Source of the DNA: Litsea cubeba
Lineage: Eukaryota; Streptophyta; Magnoliopsida; Laurales; Lauraceae
DNA: 64,000 bases
Direction: 5' to 3'
Assembly: GCA_012931725.1 (NCBI GenBank)
Contig: CM022949.1
Span: 5,583,660 to 5,647,659 of the forward strand
The notes beneath the pieces are model-generated. The model was not told the origin of the DNA, did no database searches, and saw only the letters and a program-made list of their open reading frames with translations. Shown piece after piece: positions 11,219 to 23,932 of the stretch (position 1 is the first letter of the stretch; every line of letters begins with the position of its first letter). The translations under genes were made by a program, and so were the position numbers.

Positions 11219-14200
11219 ATGGATACATCTGAAAAATCAGGACCCTCTATTGTGAAATTTAATGGCAAAAACTATGTGTCTTGGGCATTTCAATTTCAAG
11301 TATACCTTGAAGGAAAAGAACTGTGGGCCCATATCGATGGATCTGACACACTCCCTGCTGACGATGCCAAGAAAATTCTATCTTGGAAAACTAAAGATGC
11401 AAAAATAAAGTCTTGGATTCTTTCTTCTGTAGAGCCAAACTTTATTTTGTCTCTCAGACCTTGCAAGACCTCGAAGGAAATGTGGGAATATCTTAAAAAG
11501 GTATATTATCAACATCATGCTACACGTCAGTTTCAATTGGAATTAGACATTGCAAATTACTCCCAAGGGACACTTTCAATCCAGGATTATTACTCCGGCT
11601 TTCTAATCCTATGGTCAGAATATGATGAAATTAAATTTGCTACTGTCTCTGAAGCACTTCTACCTGAGCTTCTTTCCTTACAACAAGATAGCCATCGGGA
11701 CCAATTTCTCATGAAACTGCGCCCTGAATATGAGACAGTCCGATCCAACTTGATGAGCCGAGTTTCCCTTCCCAACGTAGATGATTGTCTTCAAGAACTT
11801 CTACGGGAGGAACAGCGCCTTGTTACCAAAATTGCAATTGAACATAAGGATTCCACTGAAGCTCCGCTTGCCTTTGCTGCTAAAACCAGACCTCCTCCTC
11901 GAGACATCAGTAAAGTACAGTGTTACAACTGTCAGAAATATGGCCATTATGCCAATCAATGCAAGCTGAAGGTCTGTAAATATTGTAAGGCTGTTGGACA
12001 TGGCATTGAAGAGTGTCGGAAGAAGGCTCGCAATTCTGCTTCTCGCCCCTATGGACAGTCAACTCCAAGTGCTTACACGGCTGTCACCCCACCATATGCA
12101 TCGTCTGATTTCACTGGTTCATTGCCATTTGATTCATCCTCACAGCCTGGTTCCTCTTCACAAATACAGTCACCAGCTCCCATTACTCCGGCTATGGTAA
12201 ATCAGATGATTATCAATGCCCTGTCATCTATGAACATTTCAGGTACTAGTCCGTCCCTTTCTAATACATGGTATTTAGATTCTGGAGCTAGTAATCACAT
12301 GACCTCCTCACCCACCAATCTACATCATGTTGTCCCCTACACTGGCACTCATTCTGTTCAAACTGCCAATGGAGACCGCCTTCCAATCCACTCTGTGGGC
12401 GATGCTCCTGGCCCTTTTCCATTAACAGATGTTTTTGTCTCCCCTCATCTTGCTACCAATTTAGTTTCTGTGGGTCAATTAGTTGAAAATAATTGCAATG
12501 TCTCCTTTTCTTCTTCTGGTTGTGTTGTGCAGGACCAGGAGTCGGGGGCGGTGATCGCGAGGGGGCCTAAACGTGGCAGGCTTTTTACGTTACCAGTATC
12601 TCCATTTATTCAAAATAAACCTTGGAATCAGTTGTTTTGTTTTTTACTTCCTAATAATTCTCGGTTGTGGCATAATAGACTTGGTCACCCGAATGCTGCT
12701 ACATTGTCCACTTTGTTTCAAACTGGATTGTTAAATAAACCTATTGATTCTGTTTCATTTGAGTGTGATGCTTGTAAATTAGGAAAAAGTAAAACTTTAC
12801 CTTTTTCTAACTCTACAACTCGTAGCAATGAATGTTTTGATTTAATCCACAGTGATGTTTGGGGCATTGCTCCTACCATTTCTCATGGTCATTTCAAATA
12901 CTTTGTTACATTTATTGATGATTACAGCAGATTTACATGGGTTTATTTGTTACATTCTAAATCTGATGTTCTTAATGCATTTAAAATTTTCCTTAGCTAT
13001 GTTAACACTCAATTTTCCAAATGCATTAAAACTTTGCGCTCCGATTCAGGGGGGGAGTATGTCTCCACTGATTTTCAATCTTTCCTAAAGAGTCGAGGAA
13101 TTGTATCTCAACGTACTTGTCCATATACTCCTCAACAAAATGGCGTTGCAGAACGGAAAAACAGACATCTTCTTGATGTCACGAGGACTCTTCTCATTGA
13201 ATCCTCTGTTCCTCCACGTTTTTGGACTGAAGCTCTTACCACTGCAGTCCATCTCATAAACCGTCTTCCATCACCTACCATTGCCCAATTAACACCACAT
13301 TTTAAACTTTATGGTCACCATCCTACCTTTACTCATCTACATACCTTTGGGTGTGTTTGCTTCGTTCATCTGCCTCCCACAGAGCGCACAAAATTAACGG
13401 CCCAATCTAGCAGGTGTGCTTTTTTAGGATATGCAACTAACCAAAAGGGTTTTGTTTGCTATGATCCAATGGCTCGTCGCACCAGGATCTCTCGTAATGT
13501 TATTTTCTTCGAAAATCAATATTTTTTTCAAAATTACTTGGATTGTCCTTCTCCATTTTCCACAACGGTGTTACCTGGCTTTTCTGAAAAACCAACTGTT
13601 ACACGGTTTAATCCTGATTTTGTGTATCATCGAAGGGAAAATCCTACCACTGCAGATGCCCACCCTCCTGATCCTCCGACAACTGGTCCCACATCTACTA
13701 GTATTTTGCGTCGCTCCTCCAGAATTTCTCATCCTCCTGAGCGGTATGGCTTTACCCATGCTTCCTTGATGACAACACTATCCTCGGTTTCCATCCCAAG
13801 TTCTTATTTGCAGGCTGTGCAACATGATTGTTGGAACCAGGCCATGAAAGTTGAATTAGATGCATTGACCCAGAATCACACCTGGGATATTGTGGAATGT
13901 CCTTCTTCAGTTAAACCTATCGGTTGCAAATGGATCTACTCGATCAAGCTCAAATCAGATGGCTCCTTGGATAGACACAAAGCTCGACTTGTGGCACTTG
14001 GCAACCGCCAAGCGTATGGCATTGACTATGAAGAGACATTTGCGCCAGTTGCAAAAATGACAACTGTTCGGCTCCTTCTCGCCATTGCTGCTTCTCAATC
14101 TTGGCCATTGTACCAAATGGATGTCAAGAATGCTTTTCTACATGGGGACTTGAAAGAAGAAGTCTATATGCGGATACCACAAGGAGTCACCTCTCCGTCT

Positions 14201-15327
14201 AAGAAATCTGTATGTCGCTTACACAGATCTCTTTACGGTCTCAAGCAAGCTCCCCGAGCGTGGTTTGATAAATTCAAAGATCGGTTAGGCACGATTGGCT
14301 TTACTCAAAGTCCATATGATCCATCTCTTTTTATGAACCACGCATCAACTGGCTTTACTGTTCTCCTCGTATATGTTGATGATATCATTATCACCGGAAC
14401 TGATGATGCTATGATAAAATCTATTCAGGCCTCTCTTCGGGATTCATTCCATATGAAGGATCTGGGTCCTCTACATTATTTTTTGGGCTTAGAAATACAT
14501 CAGTCTTCAAAAGGCCTGTTTATCAATCAACACAAATATGCGACAGATCTTATTGAGCTTGCTGATCTCGATAACTCTTCCTCAGTTGATACACCGCTTG
14601 AAGTCAATCTTAAGTTGAGTAAAGATGATGGAGATCTTCTTCCTGATCCACATACATACCGGAGACTTGTTGGCAGTCTTGTCTATCTCACCGTCACCAG
14701 GCCTGACATATCTTATGCTGTCAATCTTGTCAGCCAATTCATGACGTCTCCTCGTCACCTTCATCTGACAGCAGTGAAGCGCATTATCCGGTATTTATTG
14801 GGTACTAGAGCTCGTGGTTTATATTATCCAAAGGATAATCGTCTACTTCTGACTGCTTATGCAGATGCTGACTAGGCAGGATGTCCGGATACCAGACGAT
14901 CCACCACTGGTTGGTGTATGTACCTCGGTCAATCTCTCATCTCTTGGAAATGCAAGAAACAAGAACGGGTCTCCAAATCTTCCACAGAGGCTGAATATCG
15001 GGCTATGTCCTCTGCTTGTTCTGAAATCCTATGGCTTCGGGGACTTCTTTCGGAACTTGGATTTAGCAGGACTCTCCCACTTCCTTGAATGCAGATAATA
15101 CTGGGGCAATCAGGATCACTGAAAATCCTGTTCTTCATGAACGCACAAAACACATAGAGGTTGATTGCCACTTTATTCGAGATGAATACAAGCGTGATGT
15201 TATCAGTCTACCTCACGTCCCTACAGAGTTTCAGTTTGCAGATATCTTCACTAAGGGACTTCCTCGGCCTCGACATCAGTATCTTGTCTCCAAATTGCTG
15301 CTTTATGACACTCCCGCATCAATTTGA
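11219..15327 (+). pseudogene. Copia 1 gag-pol polyprotein, interrupted in RNase H
   Basis: One frame runs from ATG 11219 to a TAG at 14873-14875. In order it holds: gag (about 11219-12030) with two CCHC knuckles, the first at 11921-11962; aspartic protease DSGAS near 12280; integrase with HNRLGH, HSDVWG, RSDSGGEY and AERKNR; reverse transcriptase with YVDDIIITG near 14371; and the start of RNase H (YADAD). The TAG replaces the Trp codon found in Copia 2. A one-base deletion near 15085 then shifts the frame. The tail from there to TGA 15327 (HADN-type Asp and the ADIFTKGLPRPRHQ block) is otherwise conserved. Upstream codons back to 11102 are low-complexity leader, not gag. Confidence 0.95.
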
Positions 15328-15334
15328 GGGGGGG

Positions 15335-15563
15335 TGTCAATCCTGGGCCTCCAGGTCCAATATATCAGGCCCATTCACTAGTTAGTTGTTAGCTATTAGT
15401 ATGGATCTAAATCCAAGTGTAATTAATAGATAAGCATTGTTAGAATGTAATCAGGGATTTAACCCTTTAAAGATAGCTCTCAGTCGACCATGCAAAGGAC
15501 GACTTTCATCTCCACATCTCTCTCTCTTTCTCTCATGTCTGAATGCTTCTTCCATTAATGACA
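15335..15563 (+). repeat. 3' LTR of Copia 1
   Basis: 229 bp, identical to the 5' LTR, preceded by the polypurine tract gaggggggg and followed by TSD ccaac. Confidence 0.97.
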
Positions 15564-15708
15564 CCAACTGTGTTAGGATCAGCTACATGAATTCTGTTTC
15601 TCAATTCCAATCTATCATGAGCCAAATCATGAATTCTGTTTCTCAATGCCAATCTATCATGAGCCAAATCCTCATATAAGTTATTAAAAATTATAAATTG
15701 CCCCCTAT

Positions 15709-16119
15709 AGTTTTTTATTTTCTCTTCAAATATTATTTCGGCTGAACAGGGGCTGAACAGGCCAAGCCAAACCAAACAGGTTCAAATTTGTTTACCCTTT
15801 TTTGGGAGGGGGTCAGTTTCAATTCAGGTCACCAACCAAGCTTAAAAGAAAACAGAAATTTCAGCTGAAATGAACCAAAATTCGTAACCATGATTAGAGG
15901 ATGCTTCCATGGGATTAAGACTTGGAGACCCACTGCCACATTTCCTTCTCACAATTGTGGCAAAAGCTCTAGGGAAGCTCATGGAGAAGGCATGTAAATA
16001 ATAGCTTTGAAACTGAAGGAAATATAGTACAAACCAGCAGTTTAGTATAAACCCATCTATAATTTGCAGAAGACACATTGTTGCCATGCGATGCATGGTT
16101 GGAGAAATCAAGACTAGAA
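15709..16119. other. Intergenic, no gene recognised
   Basis: No recognisable coding motif. The minus-strand ORF at 15842-16228 has no known domain. Confidence 0.35.
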
Positions 16120-16620
16120 AACGCATTTTAAGATGTTTTGAGAAGGTCTTAGGGTTGAGAATTAACATTGGATAAAGTATCATGGAAGGATACAGTTGAA
16201 TGCAAGAAAGGTATCCAAATTTGCACAAAGGATGCGAGAAAGCGGATAAGCTTTTTCATAAAATATTTGGGTTTACTCTCGAGGGCAAATCCAAAGTCAC
16301 CTGCAATGTCTGACCTTGTGGTGCAAAGAAAGGAGATGAAGTTAGTGGGATGGAAAAGAAGGCATTTATCAGCGGTACGTCATATTACACTCATTACAAT
16401 CTCCCTGACAATCTGCTAACTTACTATCTATCTACATTCAATATCCTATAATCAATTGCATAAGAAAATGGAGAAGCTTCAACATAATTTCTTCTGGGAG
16501 GGTACCTTGTAAATTGAGAAGACGTTTCTAAACCAAAAGCATGAGAACTAGGGTTGGGCAAATAAGGGAAAGAAATTGGGCATTAATGTGTGAAGTAATG
16601 GTAGAGTTCAAGAGGAAAAC
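16120..16620 (+). pseudogene. L1-type LINE reverse transcriptase C-terminal fragment
   Basis: Across shifting frames the translation gives GLRINIG, GWKRRHLSA, NLPDNLLTYYLSTFNI and MEKLQHNFFWEG. These correspond to the GLKINL.KS, GWK...LS.GGR, LP.YYLSLF.IP and IEKLQR.FLWGG blocks at the end of plant L1 reverse transcriptases. It is heavily decayed. Same strand as the fragment at 9150-9520, so they may be one element split by later insertions. Confidence 0.75.
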
Positions 16621-17836
16621 AAAGGCCTTGTGGAGGAGGAGGAAAATTGCAAAAAAATAAAGGGGATAGATAGGGGGAGTGAGAGCTAGATAGAATTCCA
16701 AGAGTACAGGGTCAAAGACGTTGAATGGGCTTGCAATGGTAGGAGAGAAATCTAGGATTGGAAAAGGTCTCTTTTGGGATATGTGTTTTTGGTGTGAAGA
16801 AGGAAAAGAGTAAGGCTTTTGGGAAGATCAATGAAAAGGGGAAAGGCCTTTTAAGATTAGATTTCCAAGGTTATCTAAGGTTACAATGCAGAAAGGAGCA
16901 ATTATTATTCAACATTACAACATCTTCTTTATTTTCTTTTTTTCTCTTTTGCTTGTGTGGAACTGATATGGAATTTATCCTCCAGATGGGCCCTATCCAC
17001 GAAACCATCTACTGGGAAGTCATTATTTCAGGTCATATGTGGCAGGTCACATAATAGTGTGTTAGATGTGGTGCTTTTTCCAGCTAAAGGAAGAGTAAGT
17101 GATGAAGTCAGTGCATTTGCAGTACACCTGAATCAGTTCCATGAACAAGTCAGGACTACTCTAGAATGAAGCAGACAGTACAATAAAAGCAGAAGTAGGT
17201 GCAAGTACATAATGGAGAGGGCAAAGGAGTTTAAAGAAAGGGAAAGGGAGGTCATAGAATGAAGAGAATCATTGTTGTATCGGTTCCTGTAAGCTAGTCC
17301 ATTTGGTAAGTCGGGCAGTTTCATACAAGAAAGTCAATACGCAGGTAGGTACTTTGCCAGCACCACAGTGAGAACTAAGCGACACAATGAGAAAATTGTT
17401 ATTTGTAGTATTGTAGGCACAGTGTTAGTGGAAGGCTACAAAGAATTAAACAACTTTCTCTTTTCACTCCTTTCTACAAATCTCAGCACAAGAATCTTCT
17501 CCCACAATGCACCTTTGAACATGATAAAGTGGGCCACCTTCCAACGTTTATTATGACACTTTTTCCATGAGCAAAAGAAAAGGAATGAATTGATTTTCTT
17601 CAATAAAGAGGATTTCAATTTCCAATCGGAAGGGAAGGAATGCAGGATTCCTCTCTCCCGTAAAACTGCGGAGTACGGAATTCTCTCATTACACAAACGC
17701 ACCCTAAATCTAAAAAGACAGTTCATTGCATTTGCAGACTTGACAACTCAAACACATAAAGTGGACATCATATCCAACCCAACATGAAACTAAATTATTT
17801 TCATAAAGCATTTCAAAAAGGCAACCACAATAAGAA
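16621..17836. other. Intergenic or decayed LINE 3' region
   Basis: No intact gene. The sequence directly after the L1 fragment may be its 3' part, but no poly(A) tail or TSD was identified. Confidence 0.35.
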
Positions 17837-17841
17837 ATCGT

Positions 17842-18145
17842 TGTTAACAAAGGCCCATTATAGCAAAGGCCCATTATAATATCAGTTTGGCCCAGCCCAT
17901 CTTTATGTAGACTTGTACAGCAATACATACTAAACATAGATGGATTCTACTCAGAATTGTACAGCAAGACATTCTAATCTAGGAGATTTGATAGATTGTA
18001 ATTATAGTTGATTGATTGTAATTGTAGCCCCGAATTGGGCATTTCTGATCTATAAATACAAATGATGAATCCTTAAGGAGATCATCGGATTCCATTCCAT
18101 CTTGCTCATTCTATTCTGTATAAGTCTTCTGGCTTGATCGTGACA
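17842..18145 (+). repeat. 5' LTR of Copia 2
   Basis: 304 bp, identical to the 3' LTR. It contains a short internal direct repeat of aaaggcccattata near its start and the element's TATA box. Confidence 0.97.
18051..18058 (+). promoter_or_regulatory. TATA box in the Copia 2 5' LTR
   Basis: tataaata about 95 bp before the LTR end is a canonical plant TATA box, placed to start transcription within the LTR. Its copy in the 3' LTR could drive read-through into the flank. Confidence 0.65.
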
Positions 18146-19497
18146 TGGTATCAGAGCTAGTTTTTTAATCATCTGTGATCATCTCCTAGTCATCTTCCAA
18201 GCGTTGGAAGCCGAGGTTAACCATCTGTGATCATCTCCTAGTCATCTTCCACACATTGGAAGCCATTGATCTTCTTTGATCATCCCTGATCATCCCTGAT
18301 CATATCAGATCAGGAGTGGCCCACAAGTGATTATCATCAGCTGCTGCTGGTTGTCATCTTCCAGGATCTGAAATCCTTTCCGAGCTTCTTATTTTACTCT
18401 GATCATCCAGAAGTGGCCCTGATCACATCAGATTCAAACATGGCCCACCTGTGATCATAATCACCATACCAGCAGAATCACCCATCTTGGTCGTCTGGTA
18501 CTCCTCTATTTTATGATCATTTTTTCAAGATTTATGGCTCATCAGAGGTAGGCCATCTATATTTTTTTGTGATATTTATGTTTTATCAAGAAGATTTCAT
18601 CACGGCCGTCCAGTATTGTGGATTTTGATCCAATTGGAGTGGGTCTTCTTCCACTAGTGGCGCATTTTTGTTGTCCTTCTATCCTCACTGACTGATCAGA
18701 TCTCTGATCTTCATCTGGGGCCCACGTGGAGGTTTTGTCACTCACGACTATGGACGTGTGAAGTTCTGTTCACTGTGTCACTGTTTGGCAAGTGACTGTT
18801 TCGTGTGAAGTAGTTCTGTTTACTGTGTGGTTGTTTGGCAAGTGGCTGTTTGGCAAGTGTTGTGCTGTCGAGTCATCTGCATCTTATTTCTTTAAGTTCT
18901 CAAAGCAAGTTCATCTATCGACTTGTTTGAACAAGAGACACACACGGCAGTGTATGGAGATCAACAGAGGGCCATCATCTTCAGATCTGATCTGATCAAA
19001 AGGAAACTTCAGTCCTGGTCGTCTGATATTCTGGGAGTTTTTGGTGATTTTTTCATCATTTTTTGAAGATCAGAGGTAGGCCTTTTGATCTTGGTTTGGA
19101 TCTTTCAGCTTCTGCAATATGTTTTCATCAAAACTGTCCATCTTTTAGAGCAAGTATCCGATTGCTGCAATCTTTGCTTTGTTGGTTCGAGATTTTTATA
19201 AAGCATCTGTCGGCTCACCATGATCTGGTAGATTGCATCACCAGTGGGCCCCACCTATTGTTCTTTGCTGATTTTCTTGGTCGCCTGGACCAATTTTATG
19301 CCTATTTATACAGATCTGAGATCTGTTGTGTTTGATTAATTCAGAATAGCTTCTGGGCTGTTCCTTATTGTTGTTGTCACTTCATTTGCACTTTCTGCAA
19401 CTAATCTGGGCTGATCATTGTTGCTGTTTGGTTGCTGCTCACTGTTTGAAGTCTTTTCTGTCCTCTGTCTATTACTATTGTCATCTGAAGGTTGAAA
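18146..19497 (+). other. Long untranslated leader of Copia 2
   Basis: A 1.35-kb leader follows PBS tggtatcagagc (18146-18157). It has repeated gatcatc and tcatcttccaagcgttgg motifs. A diverged internal duplication is marked by atcagaggtaggcc at about 18542 and 19069, each followed by a block with gttttcatc/tttcatca and a gtcca motif. Its first part is homologous to the Copia 1 leader after PBS2. Confidence 0.7.
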
Positions 19498-22400
19498 ATG
19501 GACAAGAATGAAATAAAATTGATTTAATTCAATGGGAAAAACTATTCTGCTTGGGCGTATCAATTTGAGTTATATCTAAAAGGCAAAAAATTATGGGGCC
19601 ACATTTCTGGTTCTCTACAAAAGCCAACGGGAAATGAAAAGTTGGAAGATTGGGAAACCAAAGAGGCACAAATTATGAGCTGGATATTGGGCGCAGTGGA
19701 ACCACAATTTTTTCTAAATCTTAAACCTTATAAAACTGCTCAAGATATGTGGGGATATCTGAAACGCATATATCACCAAGAGAATTCAGCTCGTCGATTC
19801 CAATTAGAACATGAAATTGCTCAATATTCTCAAGGACAGATGGCTGTCCAGGATTATTACTCCGGCTTCTTTGTTCTTTGGACTGAATACACAGACATTG
19901 CTTATGCCACTATAACAGGAGAAACACTATCCGGTGTTCAGGAAGTTCATAAAATTACTCAGAGAGATCAATTTTTAATGAAACTTCGGCCAGAATTTGA
20001 AAATGTCCGCTCAAATCTCATGAGTCGACATCCATCTCCCTCGTTGGAAACATGTCTCAATGAAGTACTCCGCGAAGAACAACGGCTCTTCACTCAGCAT
20101 CAGCTATCCCAATCATCTACTGGTACATCTGAAGTCGCTTATGTGGCAAAAGGGAAAATCCCCAGACGCGACAATTCAACCCAGGACTTGAGCAAGATTC
20201 AATGCTTTACGTGTAAGGAATATGGCCATTATTCTTCTCAGTGCAAAAGAAAAGTTTGTAACTACTGCAAAGCTAGTGGGCATATCATTTCTGAATGCAG
20301 GAAACGACCAGAAAATCGAAATTCCCGTGCTTATTCTGCCATTGCTTCTTCAGATTCTCACTCTGTGGCATCTGCTTCTCCGGCTTCATCCATGTCTTCA
20401 CAGCCATCCGTAACCAGCCCTCCTATCAACCCTGAAATGATTCAACAAATGATTCTCCAAGCTTTCTCCACCTTAGGCATCTCAGGTAAAACCTTCCCAT
20501 CTCCTTACATGTGGTATTTTGACTCTGGAGCATCAAATCATATGACTTCTACGTCCAGCCTCATGTCTAATATTCAACCATATGATGGGAAACTCCAAGT
20601 TCAAACTGCCAATGGGGGTCATGTACCTATTACTGCCATAGGAGATATTCCACACAAATTGCCTTTGAATCATGTTTTTCTTTCACCTGGCCTCTCTACA
20701 AATTTGTTATCTGTTGGACAACTTGTAGATAATCATTGTAATGTGTCATTCTCTTCTTCTGGTTGTCTTGTACAGGATCAGGGGACGGGACAGGTGATCG
20801 CGAAGGGGCCTAAGTGCGGCCGGTTGTTTCCGCTTAGTTTGCCTATACAACCTAGGGATGAATCTACTTCAGCTTTTTCATGTGTTCTTCACAATAATGT
20901 GCATCTGTGGCACAAAAAATTAGGACATCCTAATTCAAACATATTGTTATCTTTGAAAAATTCTGGTTTGATTAATAAAATGCAGTTTTCTACTTCTGAT
21001 GTCAATATTGATTGTTCTGTTTGCAAATTAGGTAAAAGTAAAACTCTTCCTTTTCCTGTGCATACCTCTATATCAGAAAAATGTTTTGATTTAATTCATA
21101 GTGACGTTTGGGGTATAACACCTGTTATTTCTCATTCTCATTTTAAATACTTTGTCACATTCATCGATGATCATAGCAGATTCACTTGGGTTTATTTTTT
21201 AAGGGCTAAATCAGAAGTGTTTGAGGTTTTTAAAAAATTCCAGGCCTATGTTGACACACAATTCTCCACCTGCATAAAGATTCTCCGATCTGATTCCGGT
21301 GGAGAATATATGTCCCACAATTTTCAAGAATTTCTCCAATCTAAGGGGATTATCTCCCAACGTACATGTCCTCATACTCCACAGCAAAATGGCATTGCTG
21401 AAAGGAAGAATCGCCATTTGCTTGACATGGTTCGTTGCTTGCTACTTGAATCATCCGTCCCTTCTACATTCTGGCCGGAAGCTCTATCCACTTCTGTTCA
21501 TCTTATTAATCGACTTCCGTCTTCCAAACTTCAAAATCAGTCTCCATATTTCCGTCTCTTTAACTCTCAACCGACATATAAACATCTTCGTCCTTTTGGA
21601 TGTGTTTGTTTTGTTCATCTTCCTCCTTCTGAAAGGACAAAACTGACTGCGCAAGCTACCCGATGCGTTTTTCTTGGTTATGCAACTCATCAAAAGGGAT
21701 TTGTTTGTTATGATCCTTCTCTCAAAAGAATTCGTGTTTCTCGAAATGTTGTGTTTTTTGAAAATTTATATTTTTTTCCTCAAACACCTGATTCTTTCAC
21801 TTCTCTTCCCATGGCTATATTACCACCTTTTTCATCCGATACTTCTTCATCTTCTATTACAAGGTTCAAACCTGGAATTGTATATCGGCGACGAACGGAA
21901 CCAATCACTGCTACGTTACAGCCCATTCCAGACCCACCTGATCCGGCACCTGATCCAACTCCCCTATCTACTACATCAGAACAAGCTCTCTTGCCCACTC
22001 TCCGACGCACCACGCGTGTTTCTCGGCCTCCTGATAGATATGGGTATTCGGCGTTTCTTGCCACTCTCGCTTCTGTTACCCTTCCCACTTCCTACTCTCA
22101 AGCTGTGAAACATGAATGTTGGCGGGAAGCTATGTCCGCAGAATTAGAAGCTCTACAGACTAATCATACATGGGATGTGGTTACTTGTCCACCTACAGTT
22201 CGACCTATTGGTTGTAAATGGATTTACTCGGTCAAACTGAAGTCTGATGGTTCTCTTGACCGATACAAGGCTCGCCTAGTCGCTCTTGGTAATCGCCAAG
22301 CATATGGCATTGACTATGATGAAACATTTGCTCCGGTGGCAAAGATGACGACTGTCCGGATGATTATTGCTATTGCAGCATCTCAAACTTGGCCCATTCT

Positions 22401-23616
22401 TCAGTTCGATGTAAAGAATGCCTTTCTTCATGGTGATCTTAAAGAAGAGGTTTATATGCGTCTTCCTCACGGGTATTCCTCTTCCAGTAGTTCCGATGTG
22501 GCTAAACTAAAGCGTTCCCTCTATGGCCTTAAACAGGCTCCTCGCGCTTGGTTTGAAAAATTTCGGGACGCCTTGCTTCTGTTGGCCTTCCAGCAAAGTC
22601 CGTATGATCCATCCTTGTTTTTACATAAGTCTCCAAGCGGGATCACTATCCTTCTTGTTTATGTTGATGACATTATTATTACTGGGACTGATTCCGCAAT
22701 GATATCTAAGCTTCAATCCTCATTGCATAAATCATTCCATATGAAAGACTTGGGTCCCTTAACCTACTTCTTAGGTCTGGAAGTTCATCAAACAGAAAAA
22801 GGCATCATCTTGCACCAACACAAATATGCTCTTGACCTAATTGAACTAGCAGGACTCCAGCACTCAACTCCAGTTGATACTCCTCTTGAAGTGAACTTGA
22901 AGCTTTCCAAGGATAGTGGGGATCTTCTTCCCGATGCAACGCTCTATCGACAATTGGTTGGTAGTTTGATCTACTTGACTCATACTCGCCCCGACATTTC
23001 CTTTGCTGTTAATCTTGTCAGCCAGTTTATGACTCAACCACGGCATCTTCATTTGGCAGCTGTCCGCCGTATTATTCGTTACCTTCTTGGTACAACTACT
23101 CGTGGTCTATTCTTTCCCGCAGGCTCTCAAATAAATCTTATTGCCTTTTCCGATGCTGACTGGGCGGGTTGTCCTGACACCCGTCGCTCCACAACTGGGT
23201 GGTGTATGTATCTTGGCGATGCATTAATATCCTGGAAATGTAAGAAACAAGATAAGGTTTCAAGATCTTCCACAGAAGCAGAATATCGAGCCATGGCTGC
23301 TGCCTGTTCTGAAATACTTTGGCTCCGTGGGCTCCTCTCTGATCTTGGTTTTCCTCAAAGCTCACCTATTCCTCTCCATGCTGACAACACTAGTGCAATT
23401 CGTATTACAGAAAATCCAGTCTTTCATGAACGGACCAAGCACATTGAAGTTGATTGTCATTTCATTCGTGATGAATATCTACGGGATGTCATTTCCTTAC
23501 CGTTCATTTCCTCCGGGCTCCAGATTGCGGACATCTTCACGAAGGGACTTCCTCGTCCACGTCATCAATTCTTATCCAGCAAATTGATGCTTACTGATTC
23601 CACAGCATCAATTTGA
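19498..23616 (+). pseudogene. Copia 2 gag-pol polyprotein, stop near the gag start
   Basis: The likely start is ATG 19498 (MDKNEIKLI), but an in-frame TAA at 19525-19527 interrupts codon 10 where Copia 1 has Lys. The frame is then open to TGA 23616 with no other lesion. Order: gag with two CCHC knuckles (first near 20203), protease DSGAS near 20521, integrase (HKKLGH, HSDVWG, RSDSGGEY, AERKNR), reverse transcriptase with YVDDIIITG near 22660, RNase H with SDADWAG, STEAEYRAM and HADNTSAI. It ends in a polypurine tract that overlaps the stop. Restart at the next Met (19642) would lose the first 48 residues of gag. Confidence 0.95.
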
Positions 23617-23623
23617 GGGGGGG

Positions 23624-23927
23624 TGTTAACAAAGGCCCATTATAGCAAAGGCCCATTATAATATCAGTTTGGCCCAGCCCATCTTTATGTAGACTTGTAC
23701 AGCAATACATACTAAACATAGATGGATTCTACTCAGAATTGTACAGCAAGACATTCTAATCTAGGAGATTTGATAGATTGTAATTATAGTTGATTGATTG
23801 TAATTGTAGCCCCGAATTGGGCATTTCTGATCTATAAATACAAATGATGAATCCTTAAGGAGATCATCGGATTCCATTCCATCTTGCTCATTCTATTCTG
23901 TATAAGTCTTCTGGCTTGATCGTGACA
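23624..23927 (+). repeat. 3' LTR of Copia 2
   Basis: 304 bp, identical to the 5' LTR and followed by TSD atcgt. Confidence 0.97.
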
Positions 23928-23932
23928 ATCGT

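Larger units (their letters stand above)
9947..15563 (+). mobile_element. Ty1/Copia LTR retrotransposon 1 (complete ends)
   Basis: Identical 229-bp LTRs at 9947-10175 and 15335-15563 start TGTC and end GACA. A perfect 5-bp TSD, ccaac, lies at 9942-9946 and 15564-15568. A tRNA-iMet PBS begins at 10176 and a polypurine tract gaggggggg lies at 15326-15334. LTR identity indicates a very recent insertion. Domain order is gag, protease, integrase, reverse transcriptase, RNase H, which is the Copia order. The leader (10176-11218) is unusually long and chimeric, and the polyprotein is broken (see separate entries). Confidence 0.97.
9883..15708 (-). mobile_element. 5'-truncated RTE-type LINE fragment, split by Copia 1
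   Basis: Removing Copia element 1 joins 9912-9946 to 15564-15680. On the minus strand this gives NRIHVADPN, the conserved C-terminus of plant RTE LINE polyproteins, followed by cagttgggacaaggctttgatgatgatta and a (TGATTA)n-type tail. A 42-bp unit including atgaattctgtttctcaat is tandemly doubled at about 15588-15671. Imperfect 28-29-bp direct repeats flank the fragment: 9883-9911 (ttattcaaaaattacaaatt...) and 15681-15708 (ttattaaaaattataaattg...), probably its target-site duplication. Confidence 0.75.
17842..23927 (+). mobile_element. Ty1/Copia LTR retrotransposon 2 (complete ends)
   Basis: Identical 304-bp LTRs at 17842-18145 and 23624-23927 start TGTT and end GACA. A perfect 5-bp TSD, atcgt, lies at 17837-17841 and 23928-23932. 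PBS tggtatcagagc begins at 18146 and the polypurine tract gaggggggg is at 23615-23623. The polyprotein is clearly related to Copia 1, but the LTRs are unrelated in sequence. Identical LTRs indicate a recent insertion. Confidence 0.97.
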
